From positions 1 through 35,494 of the IMG/VR virus record IMGVR_UViG_3300031758_000262: 35,494 bases of DNA. The stretch is one strand, 5' to 3'. The stretch is from a virus. This document shows, one piece after another, positions 7,649 to 16,816 of the stretch. The position numbers were made by a program, and so were the translations under genes. The notes under the pieces were generated by a model that did not search any database, was not told the DNA's origin, and was given only the letters and a program-made list of their open reading frames with translations. Within the stretch, counting starts at the first letter, position 1. Every line of letters starts with the position of its first letter.

Positions 7649-8312
7649 CGCCAGACGGTTCGATTTTCCTTTAGTGATAGAGATGCCTCTATACACTCGA
7701 AATCACATTGACTCTTATCTGTTAAAGGATTTGATAGAAAAGTGTCATGGGATTAGAGACCCTCACCAAAAGAACGATTTCTATTTCTCAGTGACTGAGA
7801 TCATGGACGTTTTGAAGCTGAAAAAGTATTCTACCCTCATCGATTCTTTCTCCAAGACCAAAGACATGGATCTTCTGTCCAACGGAAATTCAGTCTATTT
7901 CATTCACAATCTCATACAGCACTATCATAACTTAACTCTGCTGAAGATCAAACCGATGAAGTCAGAGTCGTTTGTAGCAGTTGGAGATGCGATAGACGTC
8001 TTTTCTTACATGTTTAGAATATCCTATGGGATCTTGGATTTTTCAAAGTACTTAAGCCCTAGTAGGTTAACGATGCTTAACCGAGTATTTTTAGAGAGAG
8101 GGTTTTTGTCTAATAAGTATCTGCTCAGAAAGTCTTATTTTAACATACAGGCTTCAACTTTGATGGAGCTCTTTCAAGATTACGAGCCAGATAGTCCTCA
8201 GAAAATGGACTTCATTAATCAAGTCTCAGACGTACTCTTCGACATTATCGATCCTAAGATCGAACAAGACAACCCGTCGATCCTCGTGAAGACGGACTAT
8301 AACTTCCTCTAG
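7632..8312 (+). CDS. Hypothetical protein, replication-block end
   Basis: A 226-residue, mostly helical protein with no motif I recognise. It begins inside the end of the gp62-like gene (17-base overlap), so the two are probably translationally coupled. It contains many aromatic and Leu-rich helices, no cysteine pairs, no membrane segments and no Walker or nuclease motif. The centre (about residues 110-150) holds RLTMLNRVFLERGF, which is encoded by DNA containing a GGTTAA/TTAACC inverted repeat. The next gene is a virion gene with its own late promoter, so this one closes the replication unit. It does not resemble T4 regA, gp33 or gp55 by eye. Confidence 0.65.
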   Translation: MEVVDSARRFDFPLVIEMPLYTRNHIDSYLLKDLIEKCHGIRDPHQKNDFYFSVTEIMDVLKLKKYSTLIDSFSKTKDMDLLSNGNSVYFIHNLIQHYHNLTLLKIKPMKSESFVAVGDAIDVFSYMFRISYGILDFSKYLSPSRLTMLNRVFLERGFLSNKYLLRKSYFNIQASTLMELFQDYEPDSPQKMDFINQVSDVLFDIIDPKIEQDNPSILVKTDYNFL

Positions 8313-8313
8313 G

Positions 8314-8323
8314 GAATATATAG
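8314..8323 (+). promoter_or_regulatory. Putative late promoter (GAATATATAG)
   Basis: This decamer is identical to those at 2001 and 18570 and begins two bases after the preceding stop codon. It lies 19 bases before the ATG at 8343. It marks the switch from replication genes to the virion and packaging block. Confidence 0.55.
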
Positions 8324-8342
8324 ACAAAATCATCATCTTTAG

Positions 8343-10292
8343 ATGGCCGTAAATGGACGCACAGTCGACGCAATCGGCGATTCGATAATCATTTCTCTAG
8401 TTTCTCCCTATTTAAGGGTCAGGAGCGTTACAGGTTTTGTCGATCATGTCATCGGCGAAGACACAGTAAATTATTTCGATAAAGAATTCAGATGGTCTAC
8501 TGACAATGTGACTTATTCTGACTATCAAGAGCTGAACAGCAGCAATTTGCTGGCTCTGAACTTAAATCCAAATAACCCTTTTTGGATCCAGTATCGTTAT
8601 ACTGTAGTTGCTCTAGAAACAGGGCATGAGATGACTTTTGAATCTATCTCTTTAGAGGTTCTCACCGAAGAAGGCACTCTGGTAATGGTTCCTCAATATG
8701 AATGTTGCGATAACTCACCGAATATATGCAGCAATCTAGTGATAGAATGTTGCCCTGACAGAGTTTGGAATCCTTACAATATAGGAACTGGAGTCAACAC
8801 GTACAAGATGTTGAGCCAGGTAGTCTCTAACATTTTTGGATTCTGCGTTCAATACTATAAGACAGAAGCTGACCAGAGAAGCAGAGACGTCATCTTAAAA
8901 GAGTACAGTCTTTTTAACGTGATGGAGGAAGCTGAAGTGAAGATACTCGTCCCTGATAATGCTCTTCCTACTCGTGAGATCATGTTTAATCCTCTGATGA
9001 TGGATTATGCGATGGACTCCTTTGAAATTCACATTGTGAAGACTGAGTTTGAAAAAGTTTTCGGTAGAGGAACTCACCCAGCCGAAGGTGATTATCTCTA
9101 TTTCCCAATCATGCGGAAGATGTATCAGGTAAACAGCTTAGCAAACCCTGACGATTTCATGTATTCTGCTAGTTATTGGAGAGTAGGAATCGTCACTTAC
9201 CAACAATCTGCTAATTTTCAATTCCCTGATGTCAATATCGAGGAATCTACTAATGATCTCATATCGAGTCTTGATACTGAATTTGGTGCAGAAGCTGAGG
9301 CTGAACAGGTTCAGACTGCAAAACCTAATGAGTACAGAAGAGTAGGCACCGGATCCAATGATTACATCAGAAGAGTTCTCAATAAGAAGTTGGTCATCAG
9401 AGACGACAAAATATACAACAACTGGACCATCATCGCGAAGAACTATTATGATCTATCTTCAATACCTGCTAAAACCGAAGCTCTAACATATCGTTACGAG
9501 TACGGTATTAATGCTGATGAAGACAGATCCATCAATTTTTGGTTCAGACCTAAGTTTATTAAACCTGTCTATTCTAACATGCAGATTAGCACACTGGCTT
9601 CTTCTGCAACAGGAAAGACTGTAGTCACTACTGTGCAAACGCCTTCTCTTTCTCCAGGAGATATCGTGGTTCTATCAGGAACTGCAGATTATGACGGAGC
9701 TTCGATCGTCTTGGAAGTCAGCGATGGAGATTTTACTATTAGCAGAGATTTTATCTCTAACGGTCTAAGAAACAATCCTAAAGCATTCAAAGAAGAGACT
9801 TGTGGATTCTTAGTCTACGATTCTGAGACTGCTAATTATTTCCTTCTTTCTTACTCACAAGACTTCTTTATCGTCAAGATAGAAGAGAACTATTTTTACT
9901 TTGATCTCAGAGGTAAAGCAATGCTCCTAAAAGACAGATGGTATGCAGTAGTTCTCAACATTTCTAATTCTTTCGATCAACTTAGTCTCTTCATCTGGGA
10001 ATCTCAAGCTCAGACTGGACTCAGCGATCCAACCAAAACTGCAGATCTCGGCAATATCTATTCTCTTACAATACCTCTAACTTCAAAAATAGAGCTACCT
10101 GACGGAGATAGATGGAGGCTGCTAGGATGCAATATGCATCTGACTAACCTTAGGATCTTTGTCAAACCGATTGAAATAGACCAACAATCATTAGTGTTAT
10201 CGCAATATGTAGTAGCTGACAATCAGCTGGCTGACGTGATAGACAACGCTTCACCAGAATTAAGATTAGCAACAGTAACGAATCCAAGATAA
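8343..10292 (+). CDS. Large virion structural protein, possibly neck or head-tail joining
   Basis: A 649-residue beta-rich protein without Walker or catalytic motifs. Residues 1-115 look like an Ig or fibronectin-type domain. Residues 121-137 hold a compact cysteine cluster (CC-x6-C-x6-CC). The middle part (about 235-305, with FGRGTHPAEGDYLYFP and a Tyr-rich strand region) recalls T4-type neck proteins, and an acidic linker follows. The C-terminal part (about 395-620, containing INFWFRPKF and RWYAVVLNIS) looks like a concanavalin/LamG-type jelly roll. In T4 the neck genes 13-15 lie directly before the terminase genes 16 and 17, as this gene does, so a neck or connector role is plausible. A decoration or fibre-like protein is an alternative. 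Confidence 0.75.
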   Translation: MAVNGRTVDAIGDSIIISLVSPYLRVRSVTGFVDHVIGEDTVNYFDKEFRWSTDNVTYSDYQELNSSNLLALNLNPNNPFWIQYRYTVVALETGHEMTFESISLEVLTEEGTLVMVPQYECCDNSPNICSNLVIECCPDRVWNPYNIGTGVNTYKMLSQVVSNIFGFCVQYYKTEADQRSRDVILKEYSLFNVMEEAEVKILVPDNALPTREIMFNPLMMDYAMDSFEIHIVKTEFEKVFGRGTHPAEGDYLYFPIMRKMYQVNSLANPDDFMYSASYWRVGIVTYQQSANFQFPDVNIEESTNDLISSLDTEFGAEAEAEQVQTAKPNEYRRVGTGSNDYIRRVLNKKLVIRDDKIYNNWTIIAKNYYDLSSIPAKTEALTYRYEYGINADEDRSINFWFRPKFIKPVYSNMQISTLASSATGKTVVTTVQTPSLSPGDIVVLSGTADYDGASIVLEVSDGDFTISRDFISNGLRNNPKAFKEETCGFLVYDSETANYFLLSYSQDFFIVKIEENYFYFDLRGKAMLLKDRWYAVVLNISNSFDQLSLFIWESQAQTGLSDPTKTADLGNIYSLTIPLTSKIELPDGDRWRLLGCNMHLTNLRIFVKPIEIDQQSLVLSQYVVADNQLADVIDNASPELRLATVTNPR

Positions 10293-10293
10293 G

Positions 10294-10959
10294 ATGCAAG
10301 AATTATTCTACGGAAACCCCCTCCTCTATCAGAAAGAGATCATGATCTCTCAGGAGCTCAGTATTTTAATGAATAAGATCAAGAGCGAAAACCCCCAAAT
10401 TTGGAACGCCTGGGTGAGCAGTTTTCCTCCACAGCCTAATTCTGAGATAGTCGAGGAAGATCTCCTCGATATGATAAAAGAAATTGAAAAGCAGACTCCT
10501 GCTGATGTTTCTTTCGTTAATGAAGCAGAAGATGACAAAGAAAAACTTTTTGTCAAAATGATGAAAGAAAAAGGAATTGAAATCAGCGAAGGCGAGCTTA
10601 AAGAGATCACATATTATCTGGATCCCATTACAATGTGGCTCAAATATCACTTCAATTATCCTAGGCCATATCAAGTAGCTTATTTTAGAAGTGTACCTTT
10701 GTACCCGAGCCAATCCACTAATGCTAATAGTCCTTCGTATCCTTCGGGTCATTCTATAGACAGTCTTTGCATTGGTGTGATTTTGTCGAAAAAATATCCT
10801 GAACATAAAGAAGCTATCATGGCTCTTGCTTATAGAATATCAATGAGCAGACATATTTCAGGAATTCATTTCTCATTTGACAAATCTTTCGGAGAGTCAA
10901 TTGGAATTTACATAGGAGAGAATTATTCAGAATTTTTAACCGAGATATCTAGAGGATAG
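10294..10959 (+). CDS. PAP2-family phosphatase (vanadium haloperoxidase-type fold)
   Basis: A 221-residue protein carrying all three signatures of the PAP2/class A acid phosphatase superfamily: K-x6-RP (K117, R124, P125), PSGH (150-153, with catalytic His153) and SRxxxGxHxxxD (S185, R186, G190, H192, D196). The active site appears intact. No clear signal peptide or transmembrane helices are seen, so it looks soluble, like class A acid phosphatases, rather than a membrane lipid phosphatase. The first 100 residues are helical and acidic. It starts two bases after the preceding stop, between a structural gene and the terminase, so it is probably expressed late. Substrate is unknown; phosphomonoesters, nucleotides or lipid phosphates are possible. 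Confidence 0.85.
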   Translation: MQELFYGNPLLYQKEIMISQELSILMNKIKSENPQIWNAWVSSFPPQPNSEIVEEDLLDMIKEIEKQTPADVSFVNEAEDDKEKLFVKMMKEKGIEISEGELKEITYYLDPITMWLKYHFNYPRPYQVAYFRSVPLYPSQSTNANSPSYPSGHSIDSLCIGVILSKKYPEHKEAIMALAYRISMSRHISGIHFSFDKSFGESIGIYIGENYSEFLTEISRG

Positions 10960-10980
10960 ATATTCTCATATCGCAAATTT

Positions 10981-11739
10981 ATGTCAAAGAAAAATTTAAG
11001 GAACAGCATCAGCGAGCTACTAGACGACGACCTCCCTGATGAGGTTGACATTCCGTCAGAAGATTTAGATGATCTCAGAGACCAGAGACCAGTCACTTCT
11101 TATGATACGATGAGAAACGGCGCTTATGCCAAAGCAAAGAGAGTAATGGATGGTCTCTTAAAGCTCTATCTGTCACAAGAGATCATCGAAGAACAGGAGT
11201 ACATTAAAGCTCGCGTTGAACTCGATAAAATGTCTCTCGGAGCTTTAATCTTTCAAATGGAAACTGCCGAAAGAGCGATCATCACAATGCTAGACAATAT
11301 CGACAGCGGTGAAATGCACCCTAGAATGTTTGAAGTTTTAGGAGGTCTGCAAAAGACGTTATTGGATATCGTCAAGAGCCAAACCATGTATCTGATGGCC
11401 TCAGAAGAAAACATGAAAAAGCTCAGTAGAGATATTGATGTCTACAAACCGCAGTACAAAGCTATCGCAACTGAAAAAACCGGAAACGCAGGGCTGATCA
11501 GTTCTCGTGGCACTAAAGAATTGATGAGAAGCATCAGAGCAGAGATTCAAGAAGTTGAAGACGCTGATGCTGAAACAGAGACTATATCAGAATCAGAATC
11601 AATTTCTAGAAATCTGATGGAATATGATCCTCCTTTCGAAAGTGCTAAGATTAAAAGAGTAGGCGAAGAAGAATTTTCAGATGATGAAGAAGATTCTGAC
11701 GAGAACTTTGACGAAGAAGATAACGAATTTGGACTATAA
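10981..11739 (+). CDS. gp16: Terminase small subunit, gp16-like
   Basis: A 252-residue protein directly upstream of and overlapping (TAATG) the large terminase gene, the canonical place for gp16. Acidic N- and C-terminal tails flank a helical core (about residues 40-150) with repeated amphipathic helices suited to the ring-forming coiled coil of small terminases. The last 40 residues are almost entirely Asp, Glu and Ser. It would recognise or regulate DNA for packaging by gp17. The identification rests on position, size and helical build, as gp16 sequences diverge strongly; T4 gp16 is 164 residues. Confidence 0.72.
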   Translation: MSKKNLRNSISELLDDDLPDEVDIPSEDLDDLRDQRPVTSYDTMRNGAYAKAKRVMDGLLKLYLSQEIIEEQEYIKARVELDKMSLGALIFQMETAERAIITMLDNIDSGEMHPRMFEVLGGLQKTLLDIVKSQTMYLMASEENMKKLSRDIDVYKPQYKAIATEKTGNAGLISSRGTKELMRSIRAEIQEVEDADAETETISESESISRNLMEYDPPFESAKIKRVGEEEFSDDEEDSDENFDEEDNEFGL

Positions 11740-13559
11740 TGCCAGCACAATACAAACCAAGTGAGGTAGAGATCACTCTTCCAAAAAACGAGAGCGAAGA
11801 GAGAATATCTTGGTCCACCGAGAAGGTAGAGAAATTACTGACATCGATGGACGATGGCTATAAGCCTAGAGGAGGAGTACCTTTTTATGACGGTAACCCT
11901 ACTCTAAGAAAAGGCAATATCCTTTTTGATTATACTCCTCACGAAATGGATGAGATCAAGAAGTGCGCAGCTGATATCTGTTATTTCGCTAACAACTACT
12001 GCACAGTAATGACAGATGAAGGTCTGAGAACTATCGGCCTTAGAGACTATCAATTCGACATGTTGGAACATTTCAAAGCAAACCGTTTCAGCATTTGTCT
12101 AGCCAGTCGTCAGATCGGAAAGACGATCTGTTCATCCATCTATATTGCATGGTACGTCCTTTTCAATTTTGATAGAAATGCTCTTATTCTCTCCAACAAA
12201 GGAGCGACAACAAGAGAGATCATCGATAAAGCCAAAGTCATTCTTGACAACTTGCCCTTCTTTATGAAGCCGGGCATCGTTAAGAACGACGTCTTTAACA
12301 TGAAATTTGATAATGGATGTCGAATCATCGGTCAAAGTACGACAAAGAAAGCCGCGATCGGTTTTACCATCCACATGTTATTCATGGATGAGTTTGCTCA
12401 CATTCATCCGAGCTTCTTGGATACTTTCTATGAAAACGTATACCCTACAATCTCATCTTCCAAAGTTTCTCGAGTAATCATCACGAGTACTCCGAACGGC
12501 TTTAACAAATTCTATGACATTTATAGAATGGCTGTTCAAGGCCGCAGTGAATATAGACCTTTTAGAGTTGATTGGTGGCAAGTTCCTGGTAGAGACGAAG
12601 ATTGGATGCATCGAGAAGTTGCAAACTTAGGTTCTGAAGAAGCATTCAATAGACAATATGGAAACCAGTTCATTGCTAGCTCTAATCTTCTACTAGGACC
12701 TGAATCTATCAAGAGGCTGCAGAAGAAACAAAAAACATATGTTCACCACGAATTCTTCGAGCTTGATGATCTAGAGATCAATTATAGAGATCTCGTCTGG
12801 GATCCAGACTTTGACATTAGAATGATCGAAGAAGAAGGAACGTACTGGGCTTTCTCAGTAGACATCGCAGAAGGCAACGGCGGAGACTATTCCGTCATTA
12901 ACATCTTTTCTGTAGAACCGATGGCTGCTGCAGACATCAAAAAGATCAAAAACCCTGGAAGCTTCATTGAGCTCTTCGGATTAAAACAGATAGGAGTTTT
13001 TAGAAGTAACCAGCACAGCATTGAAGATTTCAGTAAGATCTTATATGTGCTTTCTATCGGGATTTTCAACTCAGAGAACGTAAAGATGGTAATTGAATGG
13101 AATATGTTCGGTTCGGAGCTGATACGTAGAATGCAGACAATCTTTCCATCTAAGAACGAATTCGATGAAGAGATGGTGGTCAAATTTAAGCATCGAAACG
13201 ATGCTCGTACGTCTTCTTTCGGTCTAAAGCTAAAATCTGACAATAAAGCTATATTCTGTCAGAACTTCAAAAAATATGTCAACATTGGTCGAATAACAAT
13301 CACGAACAAAGACACCATCGAAGAATCGATAAGCTTCGGTAAGACCCCTAGCGGAAGATACGAAGGGCAGTTAGGAAACGATGATCTGGTAATGTCCAGC
13401 ATTAACGTTACAGAGTTCTTTCACACCACGGATTTTTCTGATTTCGTGGAAGAAAAGTTTGATCTATTAGATCCAACAATACAAAAAGTGATGGACGATG
13501 CCCTTTCTAAGTCTCGAGATGAAGGAAATCTTTACTTTGATATTTATGATCTGGTGTAA
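11739..13559 (+). CDS. gp17: Terminase large subunit, T4 gp17 family
   Basis: A 606-residue packaging motor, nearly the length of T4 gp17 (610). The ATPase domain has the adenine-binding LRDYQ (101-105), Walker A SRQIGKT (123-129), Walker B MLFMDE (213-218) and the coupling motif TSTPNG (249-254). The C-terminal RNase H-fold nuclease begins with VDIAEGNGGDYS (D375 and D383), and a conserved MVIEWN segment follows; further acidic residues (GNDDLVM) lie near the end. It translocates DNA into the prohead and cuts concatemers. The start codon overlaps the gp16 stop, indicating coupled translation. Confidence 0.96.
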   Translation: MPAQYKPSEVEITLPKNESEERISWSTEKVEKLLTSMDDGYKPRGGVPFYDGNPTLRKGNILFDYTPHEMDEIKKCAADICYFANNYCTVMTDEGLRTIGLRDYQFDMLEHFKANRFSICLASRQIGKTICSSIYIAWYVLFNFDRNALILSNKGATTREIIDKAKVILDNLPFFMKPGIVKNDVFNMKFDNGCRIIGQSTTKKAAIGFTIHMLFMDEFAHIHPSFLDTFYENVYPTISSSKVSRVIITSTPNGFNKFYDIYRMAVQGRSEYRPFRVDWWQVPGRDEDWMHREVANLGSEEAFNRQYGNQFIASSNLLLGPESIKRLQKKQKTYVHHEFFELDDLEINYRDLVWDPDFDIRMIEEEGTYWAFSVDIAEGNGGDYSVINIFSVEPMAAADIKKIKNPGSFIELFGLKQIGVFRSNQHSIEDFSKILYVLSIGIFNSENVKMVIEWNMFGSELIRRMQTIFPSKNEFDEEMVVKFKHRNDARTSSFGLKLKSDNKAIFCQNFKKYVNIGRITITNKDTIEESISFGKTPSGRYEGQLGNDDLVMSSINVTEFFHTTDFSDFVEEKFDLLDPTIQKVMDDALSKSRDEGNLYFDIYDLV

Positions 13560-13590
13560 CTTCTTTTTGAAAGTTCTTCCCGGATCCAAA

Positions 13591-13599
13591 GATATATAG
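13591..13599 (+). promoter_or_regulatory. Putative late promoter (GATATATAG)
   Basis: GATATATAG differs by a missing A from the GAATATATAG decamer seen elsewhere. It lies 16 bases before the sheath ATG and 31 bases after the gp17 stop. It would drive sheath and tube up to the terminator at 17389. Confidence 0.5.
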
Positions 13600-13615
13600 A
13601 AAAAAATTAAGAAAA

Positions 13616-16600
13616 ATGGCATTGAGTCCTCAAATAGCAGCTTTCAGATCGGCTGGCGTTTACAGACTGGAATTCGATAAAAGCCAGACTGTGGCTATTC
13701 CCGCCGAGCAACTGAGACTCGTCATTGGTTTCTCTAGAAAAGGACCGTTCAACACTCCAGTTTTCTGCCCTGATACTTCATTCTTCACGGCAGTATTCGG
13801 AGACATCAACAGAGTTGATGAGAGAAAAGGAAGCTTCTTCCACAGAAGCTGCTTGGCAGCTTTGGAGAGAGGTCCTATCCTCGCTCTTAACCTCTGGAGA
13901 TTGGACAATTCTACCGATGGAACCGGTGATTACGACGAAGCGTACCTCTTCAGTACGAGCTCAACAGAAGCCAACGAAGGCTTCACAACAGAGGCTTTGT
14001 ACTCTGGTTATTTCAATCAAGACAAATTCTGGTTCCCAAGCACGGATTCTTTCTTGAATAACGTAGGAGCTACAGACAACACTCCTTTTAACGACCTCTT
14101 CAACTTGGTTAATATCGGAAGTAAGCAAGTATCTGTACTTGTTAGAAAAGCAGCTCCAGAAAACGTGAGAGGCTTCCAGATCAAGGCACAAGATTGGTAT
14201 GGTCCGGCTAACGTTCCGGCATTCCTTAATCCAGAGAGTTTCATCTCTGACTTTATGGTTGATGTGTTCCTCTACAACGGTAACTACGGTGGAGATCCTA
14301 CCGCTGTTTACCCTTATGAGAGATTCTCATCAGATCCTACTTTCGCTAGATACTTTGACAAACAACAAGGTCTTAAGAGAAGAGTATCTGTAACAGACAC
14401 TTCTGATACTTACTTGGAGCAGTTTAACAACTTACCTCAGGTTGGTTTGGTAGCAGTCTACACAGGATGCCTCATCCCAGGATTCACTGATCTCAATGGA
14501 AATAACTTATACATTGAAGATCTGATCAACGCAGACACTCCATCAACTGGTCTTTTCTGCGCGGTCAACGAAGCAATGTTTGATCTCGGTGAACTTCTCG
14601 ACGGTGTCGATAAAGGTCTCGATCTTATCGGTCACGAACTCGAGAGAGTCAATCCAAAAACCATTGACTTCCTTTCTTACAAGGCGACTATCGCATCTGA
14701 TCTTAGCTACGAATCTGGAGCAACTGCTCTAAGAACTGTTAGCTTAGCAGGTGTGACATTTACAGCAAATACTGACGGTAACTACGACTTGTTGGCTTCA
14801 GCTACTTCAGCTGCAGCAGCATACAACGTCTTCAGAAGCTTGGCAGAAAACTCTACTGGAACGGTTGGAGACTTCTTGATCAATGCAGACGGAGATTTGG
14901 CAATTCCAGTAACCGAAGTTACTGTAACTGCTAGCTACGTATTAGTTACAGTATCAGGCGCTAATATCACTCTTCCAACTGGAGCAGATACTCCTTTCGA
15001 TGGTCTCGGTACTTTAAGCTACATCAAAGTAGCTGATATGAACTGGGTTACTCAGAGAAGCGATAACGGCGACACTGGAACTATCATCTGTGGACCTTCT
15101 TCACAAATGTATGAAGACGTTTCAGATGGCGTTCTTACTGACGGTGATAGAGCAGTATTTGGATCTACCATCTCTGCTTCTCAAGTTCTTTACTTAGATT
15201 TCAATCCTTTGACTTACGGTTACCTCGTTTACGATTTAGGTGGATTGCCAGTCAACATTGAAATTTCTGATAGCACTTACGACATTCCTACATTCATCAC
15301 TAATGCTTTTGCAGATGCTGACTTCCAGGATTTGATCACTGATGACGCAGACTTTGGCATCAACCAAACTGGAGAGTTCTTCTTCGATACTGCTGACGAT
15401 GCTTACGCTCAGGGTACTTTTGGAGTTCAATCTTTCAAAGGTTCTCTTAACAACAGCATTACAGTTCTCGAATATAGCGGAACTCCTGGATCTATCCTCC
15501 AGCAGAACGAGATCATCGTATCTGCAGATGATGCAGCTTATGTAGCAGTAGGAAAATATCTTGTTCAATCAGCAGGATCTTCAACGACTCCTTCTAGACT
15601 TACTTACATTAAAGAAGTAGTCGGAATCAGTAATTTCACACCTGGTGTGAATGCTCTCAAAGTTGTCTGCGAAGGGCCAATCCTCATTAAGAGCATCGGT
15701 GCAGTAAATACTGCAGAAGCTTACACTGCCATCACTGAATGGGTAGACTACTACAATATGTTTACTCTTGATGGATTTGAGCTCGGAGCTTACAATCTTC
15801 CTAATGGAAGTAATGAGCAGCAGAACAATATCCTTTATGATACTCTCGGTGGAACAAAGCTCTTCCAAGCTCTTATCGACAAGGATAACATCGCTTACAG
15901 ATACATCGTTGATACTTTCGCTAACGGTATCGAAGCAAACTCTAAAGCGATCTACTTCCAGCTTGCTAAGAACAGACAGAATGCTTTCGCAATCGTCAAC
16001 GCTCCATCTGTAGAAAACTTCAAGAAGAGCACTGATCCAAGTTTCTTAAACTTGCTCGGCCAATTCGATACGAAGTATGTCGCAGAAGGTGGTGACTTGG
16101 CTAAGAATCCTACAGTAAGATACACTCTTCCAGGAGTGACTCAAGGATCTAGCTACGGAGCTTTCTATTCTCCTTTCTTAACAGTAAGAGAGAACGGAGC
16201 TAACATTCAGGTTCCTCCAGCTGGATATGTTTCTAATAACTACATTGACAAATACACTACTGCCTTCCCATGGTCAATCGTGGCTGGTAACAGAAGAGGT
16301 ATCGTCGGTGGTAGAGGAGTGATCGGAGTAGAATACAACTACGACAAGAGCGACAGAGATTACATCGAGCCGTTCGGACTTAACCCGATCATCTTCCAAA
16401 ATGGAACAGGTCTAGTGATCTTCGCTAACAAAACAGCTCAACAAAATGTACAAAGTGCACTTTCAGCAGCTCACGTTAGAGAAGTAATGATCTACATCCA
16501 AGACGGTTTAGCAGCGATCTTGAAGAATTATCTCTTCGAATTCAACACTGCTCAGACTAGATTGGAGATCAAGACTCTCGCGGATAACTTCATGGCGACA

Positions 16601-16786
16601 GTACAAGCTGAAAACGGAGTTTATAACTTTAGAAACATCATGGATGAGACCAACAACACTCCAGATGTCATCGAAAGAAACATCGGTATCCTTGATACTT
16701 TCGTAGAACCAGTTAAAGGAATGGAGATCTTGGTAACAAGAACAACTATCCTCAGACCTGGACAAATCGCGAGCGGTCAAGTATAA
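13616..16786 (+). CDS. gp18: Contractile tail sheath protein, gp18 family, enlarged
   Basis: A 1056-residue sheath protein, far longer than T4 gp18 (659). The N-terminus (about 1-130) contains VIGFSRKGPFNTPV, typical of sheath proteins, and the C-terminal domain (about 760-1056) has FPWSIVAGNRRGIVGG, the YNYDKSDRDYIEPFGLNPI segment and the final GMEILVTRTTILRPGQIA, all sheath-like. Between about residues 350 and 740 lies a long Thr/Ser/Gly/Asp-rich beta-type region that probably forms extra domains on the sheath surface. Codon use is as biased as in the capsid gene, in keeping with high expression. It precedes the tube gene as in T4. Confidence 0.92.
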   Translation: MALSPQIAAFRSAGVYRLEFDKSQTVAIPAEQLRLVIGFSRKGPFNTPVFCPDTSFFTAVFGDINRVDERKGSFFHRSCLAALERGPILALNLWRLDNSTDGTGDYDEAYLFSTSSTEANEGFTTEALYSGYFNQDKFWFPSTDSFLNNVGATDNTPFNDLFNLVNIGSKQVSVLVRKAAPENVRGFQIKAQDWYGPANVPAFLNPESFISDFMVDVFLYNGNYGGDPTAVYPYERFSSDPTFARYFDKQQGLKRRVSVTDTSDTYLEQFNNLPQVGLVAVYTGCLIPGFTDLNGNNLYIEDLINADTPSTGLFCAVNEAMFDLGELLDGVDKGLDLIGHELERVNPKTIDFLSYKATIASDLSYESGATALRTVSLAGVTFTANTDGNYDLLASATSAAAAYNVFRSLAENSTGTVGDFLINADGDLAIPVTEVTVTASYVLVTVSGANITLPTGADTPFDGLGTLSYIKVADMNWVTQRSDNGDTGTIICGPSSQMYEDVSDGVLTDGDRAVFGSTISASQVLYLDFNPLTYGYLVYDLGGLPVNIEISDSTYDIPTFITNAFADADFQDLITDDADFGINQTGEFFFDTADDAYAQGTFGVQSFKGSLNNSITVLEYSGTPGSILQQNEIIVSADDAAYVAVGKYLVQSAGSSTTPSRLTYIKEVVGISNFTPGVNALKVVCEGPILIKSIGAVNTAEAYTAITEWVDYYNMFTLDGFELGAYNLPNGSNEQQNNILYDTLGGTKLFQALIDKDNIAYRYIVDTFANGIEANSKAIYFQLAKNRQNAFAIVNAPSVENFKKSTDPSFLNLLGQFDTKYVAEGGDLAKNPTVRYTLPGVTQGSSYGAFYSPFLTVRENGANIQVPPAGYVSNNYIDKYTTAFPWSIVAGNRRGIVGGRGVIGVEYNYDKSDRDYIEPFGLNPIIFQNGTGLVIFANKTAQQNVQSALSAAHVREVMIYIQDGLAAILKNYLFEFNTAQTRLEIKTLADNFMATVQAENGVYNFRNIMDETNNTPDVIERNIGILDTFVEPVKGMEILVTRTTILRPGQIASGQV

Positions 16787-16816
16787 ATAGACTAAGTAAA
16801 CAAAAAAATATAGAAG

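Noticed and set aside
10366-10806. A 146-codon minus-strand frame opposite the PAP2 gene
   Set aside because: The plus-strand product has three intact catalytic motifs; the minus product is Phe/Ile-rich antisense without a recognisable domain.
16806-16813. AAATATAG before the tail tube gene as a late promoter
   Set aside because: It is only three bases from the start codon, so a transcript would start inside the gene; the tube is more likely read from the sheath promoter.
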